Shown: positions 33,914 to 43,658 of the stretch, in pieces
How the letters are laid out: every line of letters begins with the position of its first letter
Numbering within the stretch: position 1 is the stretch's first letter
NCBI GenBank assembly: GCA_038214135.1
Contig: JBBQSD010000010.1
Coordinates: forward strand, 1 to 64,000
DNA from: JANLSE01 sp038214135
Lineage (GTDB): Bacteria; Chloroflexota; Chloroflexia; Chloroflexales; Roseiflexaceae
DNA: 64,000 nucleotides
Direction of reading: 5' to 3'
The notes under the pieces: generated by a model
Databases searched by the model: none
Seen by the model: the letters and a program-made list of their open reading frames with translations, nothing else
Told to the model about the DNA's origin: nothing
Made by a program: the position numbers and the translations under genes

Positions 33914-35458
33914 ATGTTGGTGAGCGAGGCGCTGGTGGAAGGAATCGAGCAACTGATCGCAGCCATTACTGCTGCCCGTGCTGCCGAGGAGGAGAAGGGC
34001 CGGGCCTTTGGTGTGATCATGCGGCGCTATCAGGATATGGCATTTGCGGTGGCGTGTGCCACATTGGGCGATTTCCATCTTGCCGAGGATGCCGCCCAGG
34101 AAGCCTTCATCATCGCCTGGCGTTGCCTGGATCAGCTGCGCGAACCGCGGGCATTCCCTGGCTGGCTGAAGCGGATTGTGCTGAGCCAGTGCCTGCGCCA
34201 AACCCGTGGAAACCATCTGGTGACAATGCCGCTCGATTCGATTGCCGAATTACCAAGCGAATATGCCAACCCAGAGCAATCCGCCGAACAACACGAGCGC
34301 CAGCAGGAAGTTCGTGGTGCGATCATGGGCCTGCCCGAACACGAGCGGCTGGCCGCGCTCATGTTCTATATTGGCGATTATTCTCAGCAGGAGATCGCCG
34401 CCTTTCTGGAAGTGCCAATCGGGACGGTCAAGAAGCGACTGTTTTCCGCTCGCAACCGCCTGCGCGAAAGGATGATCGATATGGTTCGTGAGACACTCCA
34501 AGCCCAGCGCCCTTCGCGCAATGAACAATTCGCCGAAACGGTCGCACTGTTCAATCAAGCACTCGACTCATTCGTGGCGAAGGTCAAGCAGGATCGCTAT
34601 GTGATCGCGGCCATTCTGTTTGGCAGCCTTTCCCACGATACCGTCTGGCGCAAATCCGATATCGATATGATGCTGGTTGGGCGCGAAGAGATCCCGATCC
34701 GCGAATTCTGCCTGATTGAACATGGTGTCAACATCCACGCGATCCTCTTGCCGCGTAGCAAGTTCAAACAGGCAATCGAAGGAGCATTGCACGGCACCTT
34801 CTTCCATTCGTCGTTTGCGCTCAGTACTTTGCTGTATACCACGGACGATACCATCCGCGCTTATTACGATAATGTACGCCAGATTGGTGCCCGCGACCGC
34901 CAGTTGCGCCTGCTTGCCGTTGGTGCCGATGTCGTGTATACCTATGCCAAGGCCGAGAAATGGCTGCTCACCCGTGGCGATATCGAGTATAGCTTCCTGT
35001 GGGTGATGTACACCGTCGAACATATCGCGAAGATCGAGGTTCTGCTGCACGATCAGCTGACTGGACGTGAGGTCATTCCGCAGGCGCTGAAACTCAACCC
35101 GGAACTCTTTCGCCAGATCTATACCGATCTGATCCATGCTCCCAAGGATCAGGCGCGCATCCGTTGTGTGATCGATCTGATCGGCAGCTATCTTGATGAT
35201 AAGATGGAACTGCTCTTCGGCCTGGTGTTGGAATATCTACGGCGTGAGGGTGGCATTCGCACCACCGGCGAAATTATCCTGTACTTCCAGGATCAGGTGC
35301 AATCGTACGCGCTCTCGAATGTGACCGAATGGCTGGCCGATAAAGGCATCATCCGCAAAGTACCAGCACCAGTCCGGCTGACCCGCAAAAGCCAGGTTGT
35401 CCTTGATGAAGCCGCCTACTACTATGATGGGACAACTGAGATAGCCGATAGCCGATAG
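33914..35458 (+). CDS. ECF-type sigma factor fused to a nucleotidyltransferase domain
   Basis: 514 residues. Residues ~20-200 are an ECF sigma-70: region 2 with FGVIMRRYQDMAFAVACATL, DAAQEAFIIAWRCLDQLREP and FPGWLKRIVLSQC; region 4 with IMGLPEHERLAALMFYIGDYSQQEIAAFL and VPIGTVKKRLFSARNRLRE. From ~205 the protein becomes a Pol-beta-type nucleotidyltransferase: IAAILFGSLSHDTVWRKSDIDMMLVG gives GS-x10-DxD. A long helical domain and a final winged-helix-like segment (TEWLADKGIIRKVPAP) complete it. ATG 33914 has GGAG 9 bases upstream. The last codons and stop TAG fall in an AGCCGAT heptamer array. The nucleotidyltransferase part might modify RNA, nucleotide or protein. Confidence 0.85.
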   Translation: MLVSEALVEGIEQLIAAITAARAAEEEKGRAFGVIMRRYQDMAFAVACATLGDFHLAEDAAQEAFIIAWRCLDQLREPRAFPGWLKRIVLSQCLRQTRGNHLVTMPLDSIAELPSEYANPEQSAEQHERQQEVRGAIMGLPEHERLAALMFYIGDYSQQEIAAFLEVPIGTVKKRLFSARNRLRERMIDMVRETLQAQRPSRNEQFAETVALFNQALDSFVAKVKQDRYVIAAILFGSLSHDTVWRKSDIDMMLVGREEIPIREFCLIEHGVNIHAILLPRSKFKQAIEGALHGTFFHSSFALSTLLYTTDDTIRAYYDNVRQIGARDRQLRLLAVGADVVYTYAKAEKWLLTRGDIEYSFLWVMYTVEHIAKIEVLLHDQLTGREVIPQALKLNPELFRQIYTDLIHAPKDQARIRCVIDLIGSYLDDKMELLFGLVLEYLRREGGIRTTGEIILYFQDQVQSYALSNVTEWLADKGIIRKVPAPVRLTRKSQVVLDEAAYYYDGTTEIADSR

Positions 35459-35470
35459 CCGATAACCGAT
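35440..35470. repeat. AGCCGAT heptamer array at the sigma-factor stop codon
   Basis: Four tandem 7-base units, the last altered to AACCGAT. It encodes the terminal IADSR and the stop. The same family lies inside a membrane-protein gene at 50629. Confidence 0.85.
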
Positions 35471-35487
35471 GAAACAAGGAGGGTATG

Positions 35488-35964
35488 ATGCCAATCACAA
35501 CAATCGACCGCCCACAGGTTCCGGATGGCTATGGTATTCCGCAAACAGAAGAGGGCTTGTTGCCATGGGAACAGGTTCGCGAGCGGCTGGAACAGGCCAA
35601 GAACTACTGGATCACAACGGCATCATCGGCTGGCAAGCCACATGCAGCGCCACTATGGGGTGCATGGCTGGACGACAAATTCTATTTCGATGGCGGCATC
35701 ACAACGCGCTGGGGCCGCAACCTGAGCGCTAACCCGCAGATCGTCGTTCACCTGGAAAGCGGCAGTGAGGTTGTGATCGTGGAAGGGATGTTTACGGCAC
35801 AGAATGATCTGGACGAAGCATCCTTTGCGCGTGTGCGGGCCAGCTATGCTTCACGCTATAACTACCAACCCGAAACCCGCGAACAGCTCTATCTCGTCCG
35901 ACCGAGCAAGGTGCTGGCATGGACCACCTTTCCCACTGATATGACGCGCTTTCGGTTCGAATGA
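35488..35964 (+). CDS. Pyridoxamine-5'-phosphate oxidase-like flavoprotein
   Basis: A 158-residue split-barrel protein of the PNPOx-like/F420-binding group: WEQVRERLEQAKNYWITTASSAGKPHAAPLWGAWLDDKFYFDGG, then NPQIVVHLESGSEVVIVEG. It would bind FMN or F420 as a dimer; the substrate is unknown. AGGAGGG fits ATG 35488 (5-base spacing) better than ATG 35485. It sits 16 bases before uvrA on the same strand, perhaps co-transcribed without a known functional link. Confidence 0.85.
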   Translation: MPITTIDRPQVPDGYGIPQTEEGLLPWEQVRERLEQAKNYWITTASSAGKPHAAPLWGAWLDDKFYFDGGITTRWGRNLSANPQIVVHLESGSEVVIVEGMFTAQNDLDEASFARVRASYASRYNYQPETREQLYLVRPSKVLAWTTFPTDMTRFRFE

Positions 35965-35980
35965 TAGACAAGGAGGCCAT

Positions 35981-38902
35981 ATGCGCGACACGATCAGCAT
36001 CAAGGGTGCCCGTGAGAACAACCTCAAGAATATCGATATCGATATCCCACGCGAGCAATTAGTTGTGTTGACTGGCCTTTCCGGTTCGGGCAAATCGTCG
36101 CTTGCGTTTGAGACGCTGTATGCCGAGGGCCAGCGCCGCTTCCTTGAATCGCTCTCTTCTTTTTCGCGCAAGTATGTTGCCCAGCTCAAAAAGCCCGATG
36201 TGGACATGATCATCGGGCTTTCGCCGGTGATCTCAATCGAGCAGAAGGCCGTCAGCCAGAACCCGCGCTCAACTGTCGGCACAATGACCGATATCTATGA
36301 TTATTTTCGGGTGCTGTTCACAACCAGTGGTGCGGCCCATTGCCCACGCTGCAGCAGCGAAATCCCAACCCGTTCTGCAGCACAGATCGCCGAACACATT
36401 CTGGCGCTGCCATCTGGAACCGTGATCGAGATCGATGCGCCGATCTTCAAGATCTATGGCGAGGATTACCCATATCTGCTTGGCCAGATCCGCAGCCAGG
36501 GCTATCGCCGCCTGCGTGTTGATGATCAACTTGTGGATATGAGCGATGAGCTAGAACTTGATGAAGCGCTGGTCTATGAGATTGAAGTGGTCGTCGATAC
36601 AATTGTTGTCAAGCCCGAGATCCATAAGAACCTGCTGGTTTCGCTGCAGAATGGCTTGCTGATTGGTGAGGGATTGTTGCGCTTTCGCATTCTTGGCGGG
36701 CGTACCGAGCAAGGCCGATCATCGACCCATGAGCGCCAGTTGTCCAGCGCAATCGAGCAGTTCTATCAGGGGTTTACATGCCCAGATCACCAGATCATGA
36801 TGGGCGAGGTTGAGCCATTCTACTATTCATTCAACCTATCGAATGGCATGTGCCCAACATGCCTTGGCCTGGGAACCTATCTGCATGTCCACCCCGATCT
36901 GCTGGTGCCGAACAAGCAGCTCAGTGTGCGTGGCGGCGCATTCATTCCCGAAGCCTTTCGCTATGATAAGAACGCTTGGGCCACACGCCTGGTTCACAGC
37001 CTGGCCCAGCAGTATGGCTTTAGCCTGGATGCACCATTCGAGGAACTGCCACCAACGGTAATCGATATGTTGTTCTATGGCACCAAGGGCGAACGCTTTC
37101 CGATTATCCTGCCAGATGGCGCAACCAAGGGCGATGAGCATGTTGGCAAGTTGTTTCGGTTTGATGGAATCATCACCGAGATTGAACGGCGCTACCGCCA
37201 CTATCGCCGCCAGAAGGTATCGCATTCGTGGATGGAAGAATACCTCAAGCGCGTCATGGTCGAACAGATCTGCCCGGATTGCCAGGGTAGCAAGCTCAAG
37301 CAGCAGCGATTACTGACAACAATTGGCGGGCTGCATATCATCGAACTTGGCGATCTGACCCTAGCAGAGCTTCGTGAGGTGCTGGCTGTGCTGCCGCCAT
37401 TGCCGCGTAATCACGATGCTGGCGAGCAGATTGTCAAGGAAATTATCGCTCGGCTGGATCTGTTGCTGGATATCGGCCTGGAGTATATGAGCCTGAACCG
37501 TAAGGCTGGAACTCTTTCTGGTGGCGAATCGCAACGAATCCGCCTCTCGGTACAGATCGGTTCCGAACTGATGGGCATGCTGTATGTGCTGGATGAGCCA
37601 AGTATTGGTTTACACCCTCACGATAATGCCAAGATGATTGCAACGCTCAGACGGCTGCGTGATGTTGGCAACACAGTCATTGTTGTTGAACACGATGAGG
37701 AGACGATCCGCGCCGCCGATCATATTATCGAGATCGGCCCTGGCCCTGGCATCCATGGCGGGCGGGTTGTGGCGCAAGGGTCGCTCGACAGCATTCTGCG
37801 CCATACAAACTCATTAACCGGCCAGTTTCTGAGTGGCCGCCGCCGGATCGAGCATCCAGGCCAGCGCCGCCACCCAGGTACTGCCTGGCTCACAATCCAT
37901 GGGGCGCGGCAGAATAACCTGCGTAACCTCAATGTTCGCATCCCGCTCGGCATGCTCGTGTGTATCACTGGCGTCTCTGGTTCGGGCAAGAGCACATTGG
38001 TCAACGAAATTCTTTACAAACAACTGGCCAAACAGTTCCATCATACACGCATTATCCCTGGTACCCACGATGCAATTGATGGAACCGAACACCTGCGGGA
38101 TGTAATCAATATTGATCAGAGTCCAATCGGGCGCATGGCAACATCCAACCCTGCAACCTATATTGGGATCTATGATGCAATCCGCCATTTGTTTGCCGAA
38201 ACAATCGAGAGCCATCGGCGCAGCTACACGCCTGCACGATTCAGCTTCAACATGAAGGGCGGGCGCTGTGAGGAATGCGGTGGTCAAGGCATCCAAACGA
38301 CCTCACTCCAGTTTCTGGCCGATGTCGAAGCGATCTGCCCGGCCTGCAAGGGGGCGCGCTATAACGAGGAAACCCTGGAAATAACCTATCGTGGCCAGAA
38401 CATCGCCCAGGTGCTTGATATGTCGATTGAGGAAGCGGCCCTATTCTTTGCATCGGAGCAGTTGATCGCCCACAAACTCGGGGTGTTGGTGCAATTGGGC
38501 ATGGGCTACCTCAAGCTTGGACAATCCTCCACAACCATATCGGGAGGCGAGGCGCAGCGCGTCAAGCTGGCGCATGAGTTAAGCAAGATCAAGCGCGGCG
38601 GGCGTAATCTGTACATCCTGGATGAGCCAACCACCGGATTACATCTGGCCGACATCCAGCGCCTGTTGGATAGCCTCGAACGATTGGTTGCAGCCGGGCA
38701 TAGTGTTCTGGTGATCGAACATCAGCTCGATGTGATTGCATGCGCCGATTGGATTATCGATCTCGGACCACGGGGTGGCAAGCATGGCGGCTTCGTGGTG
38801 GCAGAAGGCCCACCCGAGCATATTGCAACAGTGACGGGCTCGCTGACCGGCCAGTATCTGCGTGAGACGCTCATGCGTGCGGAGGAATTACGGGCGGCGT
38901 AA
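35981..38902 (+). CDS. uvrA: Excinuclease ABC subunit A
   Basis: A 973-residue DNA-damage recognition ATPase of nucleotide excision repair. It has two ABC modules: Walker A GLSGSGKSSLAF (~32) with signature LSGGESQRIRL and VLDEPSIGLHP; second Walker A GVSGSGKSTLVNE (~667) with ISGGEAQRVKLA and ILDEPTTGLH. Zinc modules: HCPRCSSEI, CPTCLGLG/CPDCQGSK and GGRCEECGGQGIQ with CPACKGARY. Length is slightly above the usual ~940. The replacement of the usual ATQLSGGE by TTISGGE suggests a divergent UvrA branch. AAGGAGG precedes the ATG. No GAAC-N4-GTTC box is seen upstream. Confidence 0.92.
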   Translation: MRDTISIKGARENNLKNIDIDIPREQLVVLTGLSGSGKSSLAFETLYAEGQRRFLESLSSFSRKYVAQLKKPDVDMIIGLSPVISIEQKAVSQNPRSTVGTMTDIYDYFRVLFTTSGAAHCPRCSSEIPTRSAAQIAEHILALPSGTVIEIDAPIFKIYGEDYPYLLGQIRSQGYRRLRVDDQLVDMSDELELDEALVYEIEVVVDTIVVKPEIHKNLLVSLQNGLLIGEGLLRFRILGGRTEQGRSSTHERQLSSAIEQFYQGFTCPDHQIMMGEVEPFYYSFNLSNGMCPTCLGLGTYLHVHPDLLVPNKQLSVRGGAFIPEAFRYDKNAWATRLVHSLAQQYGFSLDAPFEELPPTVIDMLFYGTKGERFPIILPDGATKGDEHVGKLFRFDGIITEIERRYRHYRRQKVSHSWMEEYLKRVMVEQICPDCQGSKLKQQRLLTTIGGLHIIELGDLTLAELREVLAVLPPLPRNHDAGEQIVKEIIARLDLLLDIGLEYMSLNRKAGTLSGGESQRIRLSVQIGSELMGMLYVLDEPSIGLHPHDNAKMIATLRRLRDVGNTVIVVEHDEETIRAADHIIEIGPGPGIHGGRVVAQGSLDSILRHTNSLTGQFLSGRRRIEHPGQRRHPGTAWLTIHGARQNNLRNLNVRIPLGMLVCITGVSGSGKSTLVNEILYKQLAKQFHHTRIIPGTHDAIDGTEHLRDVINIDQSPIGRMATSNPATYIGIYDAIRHLFAETIESHRRSYTPARFSFNMKGGRCEECGGQGIQTTSLQFLADVEAICPACKGARYNEETLEITYRGQNIAQVLDMSIEEAALFFASEQLIAHKLGVLVQLGMGYLKLGQSSTTISGGEAQRVKLAHELSKIKRGGRNLYILDEPTTGLHLADIQRLLDSLERLVAAGHSVLVIEHQLDVIACADWIIDLGPRGGKHGGFVVAEGPPEHIATVTGSLTGQYLRETLMRAEELRAA

Positions 38903-39258
38903 TCAGAACTGCAGAACCAAGAACCGGTATTCAGGAGTCAGGAGTCAGAAGTCAGAATACCAAACGCAGAACCAAGAACCGCCCTCCCCCCTGCTGCGCT
39001 GCCCTCTCCCAATGGGAGAGGGGCAAGGGGTGAGGGAGCTTGCCACAATCACGAATTGAAATGCAGCCGAGGCATGACCGATAGTGGTTGTCGGGCCACA
39101 ATGTTCCATTTGGGGTTCGGGGCAAGGCCCCGACCGTGGGTTACTAGGGCGGACGGGATCGCCCTGGCCGCGGGTGCGGGGCGCGTAGCCCCGCTGAAGC
39201 GAGAAGGGTGCGGGGCTGCGCATAGCCCCGCTGAAGCGAGAAAGGCACAGCCCCAATA
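38903..39258. repeat. Repeat block between uvrA and the GH57 gene
   Basis: No gene is seen. It contains AGAACC-type heptamers (about 38905-38925 and 38962-38980), a full 34-base AGGAGTC element (38927-38960, GTATTC...GAATAC), a CCCTCTCCC/GGGAGAGGG palindrome (38983-39040), a GCAGCCGAGGCATGACC element (39062-39100) and a GC-rich hairpin block (39111-39245) containing two copies of AGCCCCGCTGAAGCGAGAA. Confidence 0.75.
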
Positions 39259-41679
39259 TTACCCTACCCGAAAGCGGAGCTGCTCCCCAAGCGTAGCGAA
39301 TTGTGTAACCCACTGCTGCGCCTGGCTATCGCCATTGCTGGCCTGGAGCTGCTGCTCTACCGCAACTGTTTCGCGAACCGTGTGATAGGCATTCTGGGCT
39401 TTCCACAGATCGGCGCGGAAGGGCAGTGAACGTGCAACTGCCACCATGGCGGCAAAGAGTTGCAGATGCCGCAGATCGGCTGGTTGCTCAGAGAACTGGC
39501 GAGCCTGGCGCTCTAGTGTTTGGCGCAGTGCGTGCCCCGCCGCTGCCGTATCGAGTTGCACGCCCGCCTGACGCGCTTCTTCCAGAATTGACTCAATCGT
39601 TTCGGTTTGGGGTTCGTCATTCTCAAGTGCCCGTCGCAAGGCCACGCTCAGGGTAAAGGTTGCCGCAATATGGAATTCTGCCGGTAATGGCATACCCACA
39701 TCAGCCAGAAAGCGCATCAGGGAGACGTGTTGGGTGTAGAGATCGTGATAGGCTTCCTCCACTTCGGCGAGTGTACCGGCCAGGATCGACCCAAGAATTG
39801 TTCGTTGTTGATCGCGGAACAGCGAACGAAGCGAGCGATCCAGCGTGCCAAAATGGCTACTCAATAATCGAATGACTTCCGCAATATCGGCACGCTGAAA
39901 GGCTGCCGCAACATCACCGCTCATCTGCTGCAATGCAATGTTCTCATCTTCCGTTCGCACCCCGCCAAGCAATGTTTGTGCGCCCAGATACAACACGCCA
40001 TAGGCCAGGCTCTGCTGCTCCTTGGTGATTGTTGATTGGACGTGCAATGCGCCAAGTGCCAGGCGTGCCTTGCCTGTATTGAGTACCCGGTGATCGCTGC
40101 GCTGTATCTTGTAACAGTACACAGCGGATTGTCTGCTGTAGCCATCGAAGAGCGACGATAGCGCATAATGGGCACCAACGTCGGCCAGGCTGATGATCGT
40201 TGGCTTTACCCGCCGCTCATAGATCGAAGCACCATCCCGCTCACTGGCGATGTTGCTTGGCGCGTTGCCGAGCCGCTTGAGAAACCCTGGCTCAAGATCT
40301 GTGTTGAAGAGTTGCTGGGCCAGTTGCAGTGCCCGGCCAGCATACTGCAGCACCTGTGTCGTTTCAATCCCTGAAATTTCACTAAAGAACCAACCACAAC
40401 TGGTATACATCATCAGCAGGCTACGCTGCACCTCCATCAGGCGCAATGCTGTTATTGTGTCAACCTTTATGCCAGGCAGAAGGTTGTGTTTGAAGAAATG
40501 ATCGATTGTTGCATCGGATCGATCAAGCACCACATGCACATATTCATCGCGGGCAAGCCATGGATCGCGGAAGATCGGTGTGGCCACAGCGACAAAGCGC
40601 GTCGTCACCTCATCGCGCAGCCAATCCAGTGCAGCCCGCAATGGAGCGCGCCAGGCCTGGTTCCAGCCATGCTGGCCACCCGTGTTGCAGCCACAATCGC
40701 TGCGCCAGCGCTCAACCCCATGAAAGCAACTCCAGGAGGTATTCTCGGCGACTGTCACCTCGTGGGTTGGCGGGTGCAGCTCAAGAAACTCGCCATAGTT
40801 GGTTAGCCTGGCGGTTTTGCTGGCCTCAATATACTGCAGAGCATAGGCCAGGGCCATCTCACCGAAGCGATGGTGATGCCCATATGATTCGCCATCGGTG
40901 GCGATATGCACAAGTTGGGGAGCATCATTTGCCTGGAAGGCCCCAAGCAGGCGGCCAGCTAGATCCTCGCCGCGATTGAGGAGGCCTTCGAAGGCGACTG
41001 CCCGTGAGACAGTGCCATTATAGAAAAAGAGTGCAATACTGCGGCCAGATGGCAGTTTCTGCAGGTAGGCACGGGTCGTGTCGATCCGACCATCGCGGGC
41101 ATCGGCCCATTGTGTTGTGCCAAGTACACGCGTCGCAAAGGCCTGATATGGCGAAAGAACGGCATAGTGCAGCCCTTCCTGGGCCATGAGATCGAGTGAT
41201 TCCAGATCAACAGCCGCTTCTGGCAGCCACATCCCTGCGGGATCACGGCCAAAGCGCTTGCGGAAATCGGCAACACCCCAGCGAATTTCGGTGCGCTTAT
41301 CACGGAAATTCGCCAGTGGGATGATCGAGTGATGGAATGCCTGTGCCATTGCCGAGCCATGCCCGCCGAAGCGTTTGCGGCTTTCGACATCGGCGGCAAT
41401 AATGCCAGCATAGGTTTCTGGGGCTGATCGTTCCATCCAGCTCAATAGTGTCGGCCCGACATTATAGCTAATGCGGGCATAATTATTGACAATCTGGGCG
41501 ATTTGATTCTGGCCATCCAAGATTCGTGCAGCCGCATTTGTTGCATAGCATTCTGCGGTAATGCGTTCATTCCAATCGTGAAATGGTGCGGCTGCATCCT
41601 GGGTTTCAACGGCATCAAGCCATGGATTTTCACGTGGCGGTTGGTAAAAATGCCCGTGAATGCAGATATAGCGCGTCAA
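39259..41679 (-). CDS. GH57 glycoside hydrolase with DUF3536 domain
   Basis: An 806-residue alpha-glucan-active enzyme candidate. The N-terminus ICIHGHFYQPPRENPWLDAV is the GH57 first conserved region. MWLPEAAVDLESLDLMAQEG, HIATDGESYGHHHRFGEMALAYAL and SWSCFHGVERWRSDCGCNTGG mark the catalytic half; the C-terminal ~450 residues are the helical DUF3536 region. The start is placed at TTG 41679: GGAG lies 7 bases before it, and homologues begin a few residues before ICIHGHF. It lies 80 bases after glgB on the same strand, so a glycogen-related role is likely. Confidence 0.88.
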   Translation of the reverse strand: MTRYICIHGHFYQPPRENPWLDAVETQDAAAPFHDWNERITAECYATNAAARILDGQNQIAQIVNNYARISYNVGPTLLSWMERSAPETYAGIIAADVESRKRFGGHGSAMAQAFHHSIIPLANFRDKRTEIRWGVADFRKRFGRDPAGMWLPEAAVDLESLDLMAQEGLHYAVLSPYQAFATRVLGTTQWADARDGRIDTTRAYLQKLPSGRSIALFFYNGTVSRAVAFEGLLNRGEDLAGRLLGAFQANDAPQLVHIATDGESYGHHHRFGEMALAYALQYIEASKTARLTNYGEFLELHPPTHEVTVAENTSWSCFHGVERWRSDCGCNTGGQHGWNQAWRAPLRAALDWLRDEVTTRFVAVATPIFRDPWLARDEYVHVVLDRSDATIDHFFKHNLLPGIKVDTITALRLMEVQRSLLMMYTSCGWFFSEISGIETTQVLQYAGRALQLAQQLFNTDLEPGFLKRLGNAPSNIASERDGASIYERRVKPTIISLADVGAHYALSSLFDGYSRQSAVYCYKIQRSDHRVLNTGKARLALGALHVQSTITKEQQSLAYGVLYLGAQTLLGGVRTEDENIALQQMSGDVAAAFQRADIAEVIRLLSSHFGTLDRSLRSLFRDQQRTILGSILAGTLAEVEEAYHDLYTQHVSLMRFLADVGMPLPAEFHIAATFTLSVALRRALENDEPQTETIESILEEARQAGVQLDTAAAGHALRQTLERQARQFSEQPADLRHLQLFAAMVAVARSLPFRADLWKAQNAYHTVRETVAVEQQLQASNGDSQAQQWVTQFATLGEQLRFRVG

Positions 41680-41759
41680 TGTAAAACTCCGAGTTGCTAA
41701 CTGTATCACGGTCTATTGTACTGGATCGCCATTAACGATCACATGAATGATCAAAGACC

Positions 41760-43658
41760 CTATTCCTCATTTTTGAAGAATACTATCGACAACGGTGGGA
41801 GCGTTAACACCAATGAATAGGGCCGCCCAAAACATTCTACCGCCTCTGCTGTAACATGCCCATAGTTGCCAACGCCACTGCCGCCATATTCGGCAGCATT
41901 GCTATTGAGTGCCTCATACCAACTTCCGCCACGTGGCACACCAATCCGATAGTGATAGCGCGGAATGGGCGTGAAATTACACACAGCCAGAATGACATCA
42001 TCGGTGGTTTTGCCCTTACGGATCAGGCTAATAATACTCTGATCGGCATCATTGCAATCGATCCACTCGAAGCCATCCCAGCTAAAATCTTGCTCATGCA
42101 TGGCCGGTTCGGAGCAGTATAATCGGTTGGTATCGGCCACCCAATGCTGCAGGCCGGCGTTGAGTGGCGCTTCGAGCAAATGCCAATCGACGCTGCGATC
42201 ATGTGCCCATTCGCTCCACTGGCCGATCTCGCCACCCATAAACAGCAGTTTCTTGCCTGGCTGGGCCGTCATGTAGCCGAGTAACAAGCGCAGGTTCGCA
42301 AACTTCTGCCAATCATCGCCCGGCATTTTCGTGAGCAGTGAACCCTTCAGATGAACGACCTCATCGTGCGAGAGTGCCAGCACGAAGTTCTCCTGGAAGG
42401 CATATAGCATGCGGAACGTCAGCCGATCATGGCGATACTTGCGGAACACTGGATCCATCTGCATATATTCGAGGATATCGTGCATCCAGCCCATGTCCCA
42501 TTTCATGCCGAAGCCCAGGCCACCAAGGTAGTTTGGCCGTGAAACCATTGGCCAGGCCGTCGATTCCTCAGCGATCGTTTGGACATCGGGATGGCGATCA
42601 TAGATCATCTCGTTCATATGGCGCAGAAAGCTGATCGCCTCCAGGTTCTCGCGGCCACCATACTGGTTCGGAATCCATTCGCCAGCCTTGCGCGAATAAT
42701 CCAGGTACAGCATCGAAGCAACAGCATCGACACGCAGGCCATCGATATGATACTTATCGAGCCAGATAAACGCGCTACTCAGCAGGAAGCTACGCACCTC
42801 GTGGCGGCCATAGTTGAAGATCAGGCTGCCCCAATCCGGATGAAAGCCCTGGCGCGGATCGGCATGTTCGTAGAGATGCGTGCCATCGAATTCGCTCAGG
42901 CCGTGGGCATCGACAGGAAAATGCGATGGAACCCAATCCAGAATCACGCCAATGCCATGCTGATGCAGAATATCGATCATCGCCATAAAATCCTGGGGCG
43001 TGCCGAAGCGGCTGGTTGGCGCGAAGAAGCCCGTCGCCTGATAGCCCCATGATGGATAATAGGGATGTTCCATCACCGGCAACAGTTCAACATGGGTAAA
43101 GCCCATTTTGGCGCAGTATTCACCGAGTTTGAGGCCCAGTTCACGGTAGTTGAGCGAGCGGTTGCCATCCTCGGGAACGCGCATCCACGAGCCAATATGC
43201 ACCTCATAGGTTGTCATTGGTGCATCGGCAGCATTATGCTTGGCACGAGTCGCCATCCATTCCGCATCATCCCAGGCATAGCTCAACTCCCAGACGATTG
43301 ATGCAGTTTGGGGCGCAATTTCGCAGAACAGCGCATATGGATCAGTTTTATCGAAATTACCGCCGCCATTACTTGTGGTTATATTGAACTTATAGCGTTG
43401 GTTCTTGGCCGCACCAACAACAAAACCCTCCCAGATACCGGAAGAGCCACGGCGTTTGAGCGGATGCGCGTTCTTATCCCATGTATTAAAATCGCCAATC
43501 ACTGCAACATAATCGGCATTCGGTGCCCAGACGGCAAACGCCGCACCGTCATCGATGAGATGCGCCCCAAGCTTATCGTACAGTTGTGTGTGTGAGCCCT
43601 CATTAAAGAGGAATAGATCCTGGTCGCTCAACAGCGAGCGGGTCGGATGATCGCTCAT
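41760..43658 (-). CDS. glgB: 1,4-alpha-glucan branching enzyme
   Basis: A 632-residue GH13_9 enzyme that introduces alpha-1,6 branches in glycogen. Order: CBM48 (AAFAVWAPNADYVAVIGDFNTWD, ~35-57); catalytic barrel with VELLPVMEHPYYPSWGYQ; nucleophile Asp in GLRVDAVASMLYLDY; acid/base Glu in IAEESTAWP; third Asp in ALSHDEVVH; C-terminal beta domain. It lacks the long N1 extension of E. coli GlgB. ATG 43658 follows GAAGGTG by about 5 bases; an earlier in-frame start at 43724 adds residues unlike the family. Confidence 0.95.
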   Translation of the reverse strand: MSDHPTRSLLSDQDLFLFNEGSHTQLYDKLGAHLIDDGAAFAVWAPNADYVAVIGDFNTWDKNAHPLKRRGSSGIWEGFVVGAAKNQRYKFNITTSNGGGNFDKTDPYALFCEIAPQTASIVWELSYAWDDAEWMATRAKHNAADAPMTTYEVHIGSWMRVPEDGNRSLNYRELGLKLGEYCAKMGFTHVELLPVMEHPYYPSWGYQATGFFAPTSRFGTPQDFMAMIDILHQHGIGVILDWVPSHFPVDAHGLSEFDGTHLYEHADPRQGFHPDWGSLIFNYGRHEVRSFLLSSAFIWLDKYHIDGLRVDAVASMLYLDYSRKAGEWIPNQYGGRENLEAISFLRHMNEMIYDRHPDVQTIAEESTAWPMVSRPNYLGGLGFGMKWDMGWMHDILEYMQMDPVFRKYRHDRLTFRMLYAFQENFVLALSHDEVVHLKGSLLTKMPGDDWQKFANLRLLLGYMTAQPGKKLLFMGGEIGQWSEWAHDRSVDWHLLEAPLNAGLQHWVADTNRLYCSEPAMHEQDFSWDGFEWIDCNDADQSIISLIRKGKTTDDVILAVCNFTPIPRYHYRIGVPRGGSWYEALNSNAAEYGGSGVGNYGHVTAEAVECFGRPYSLVLTLPPLSIVFFKNEE

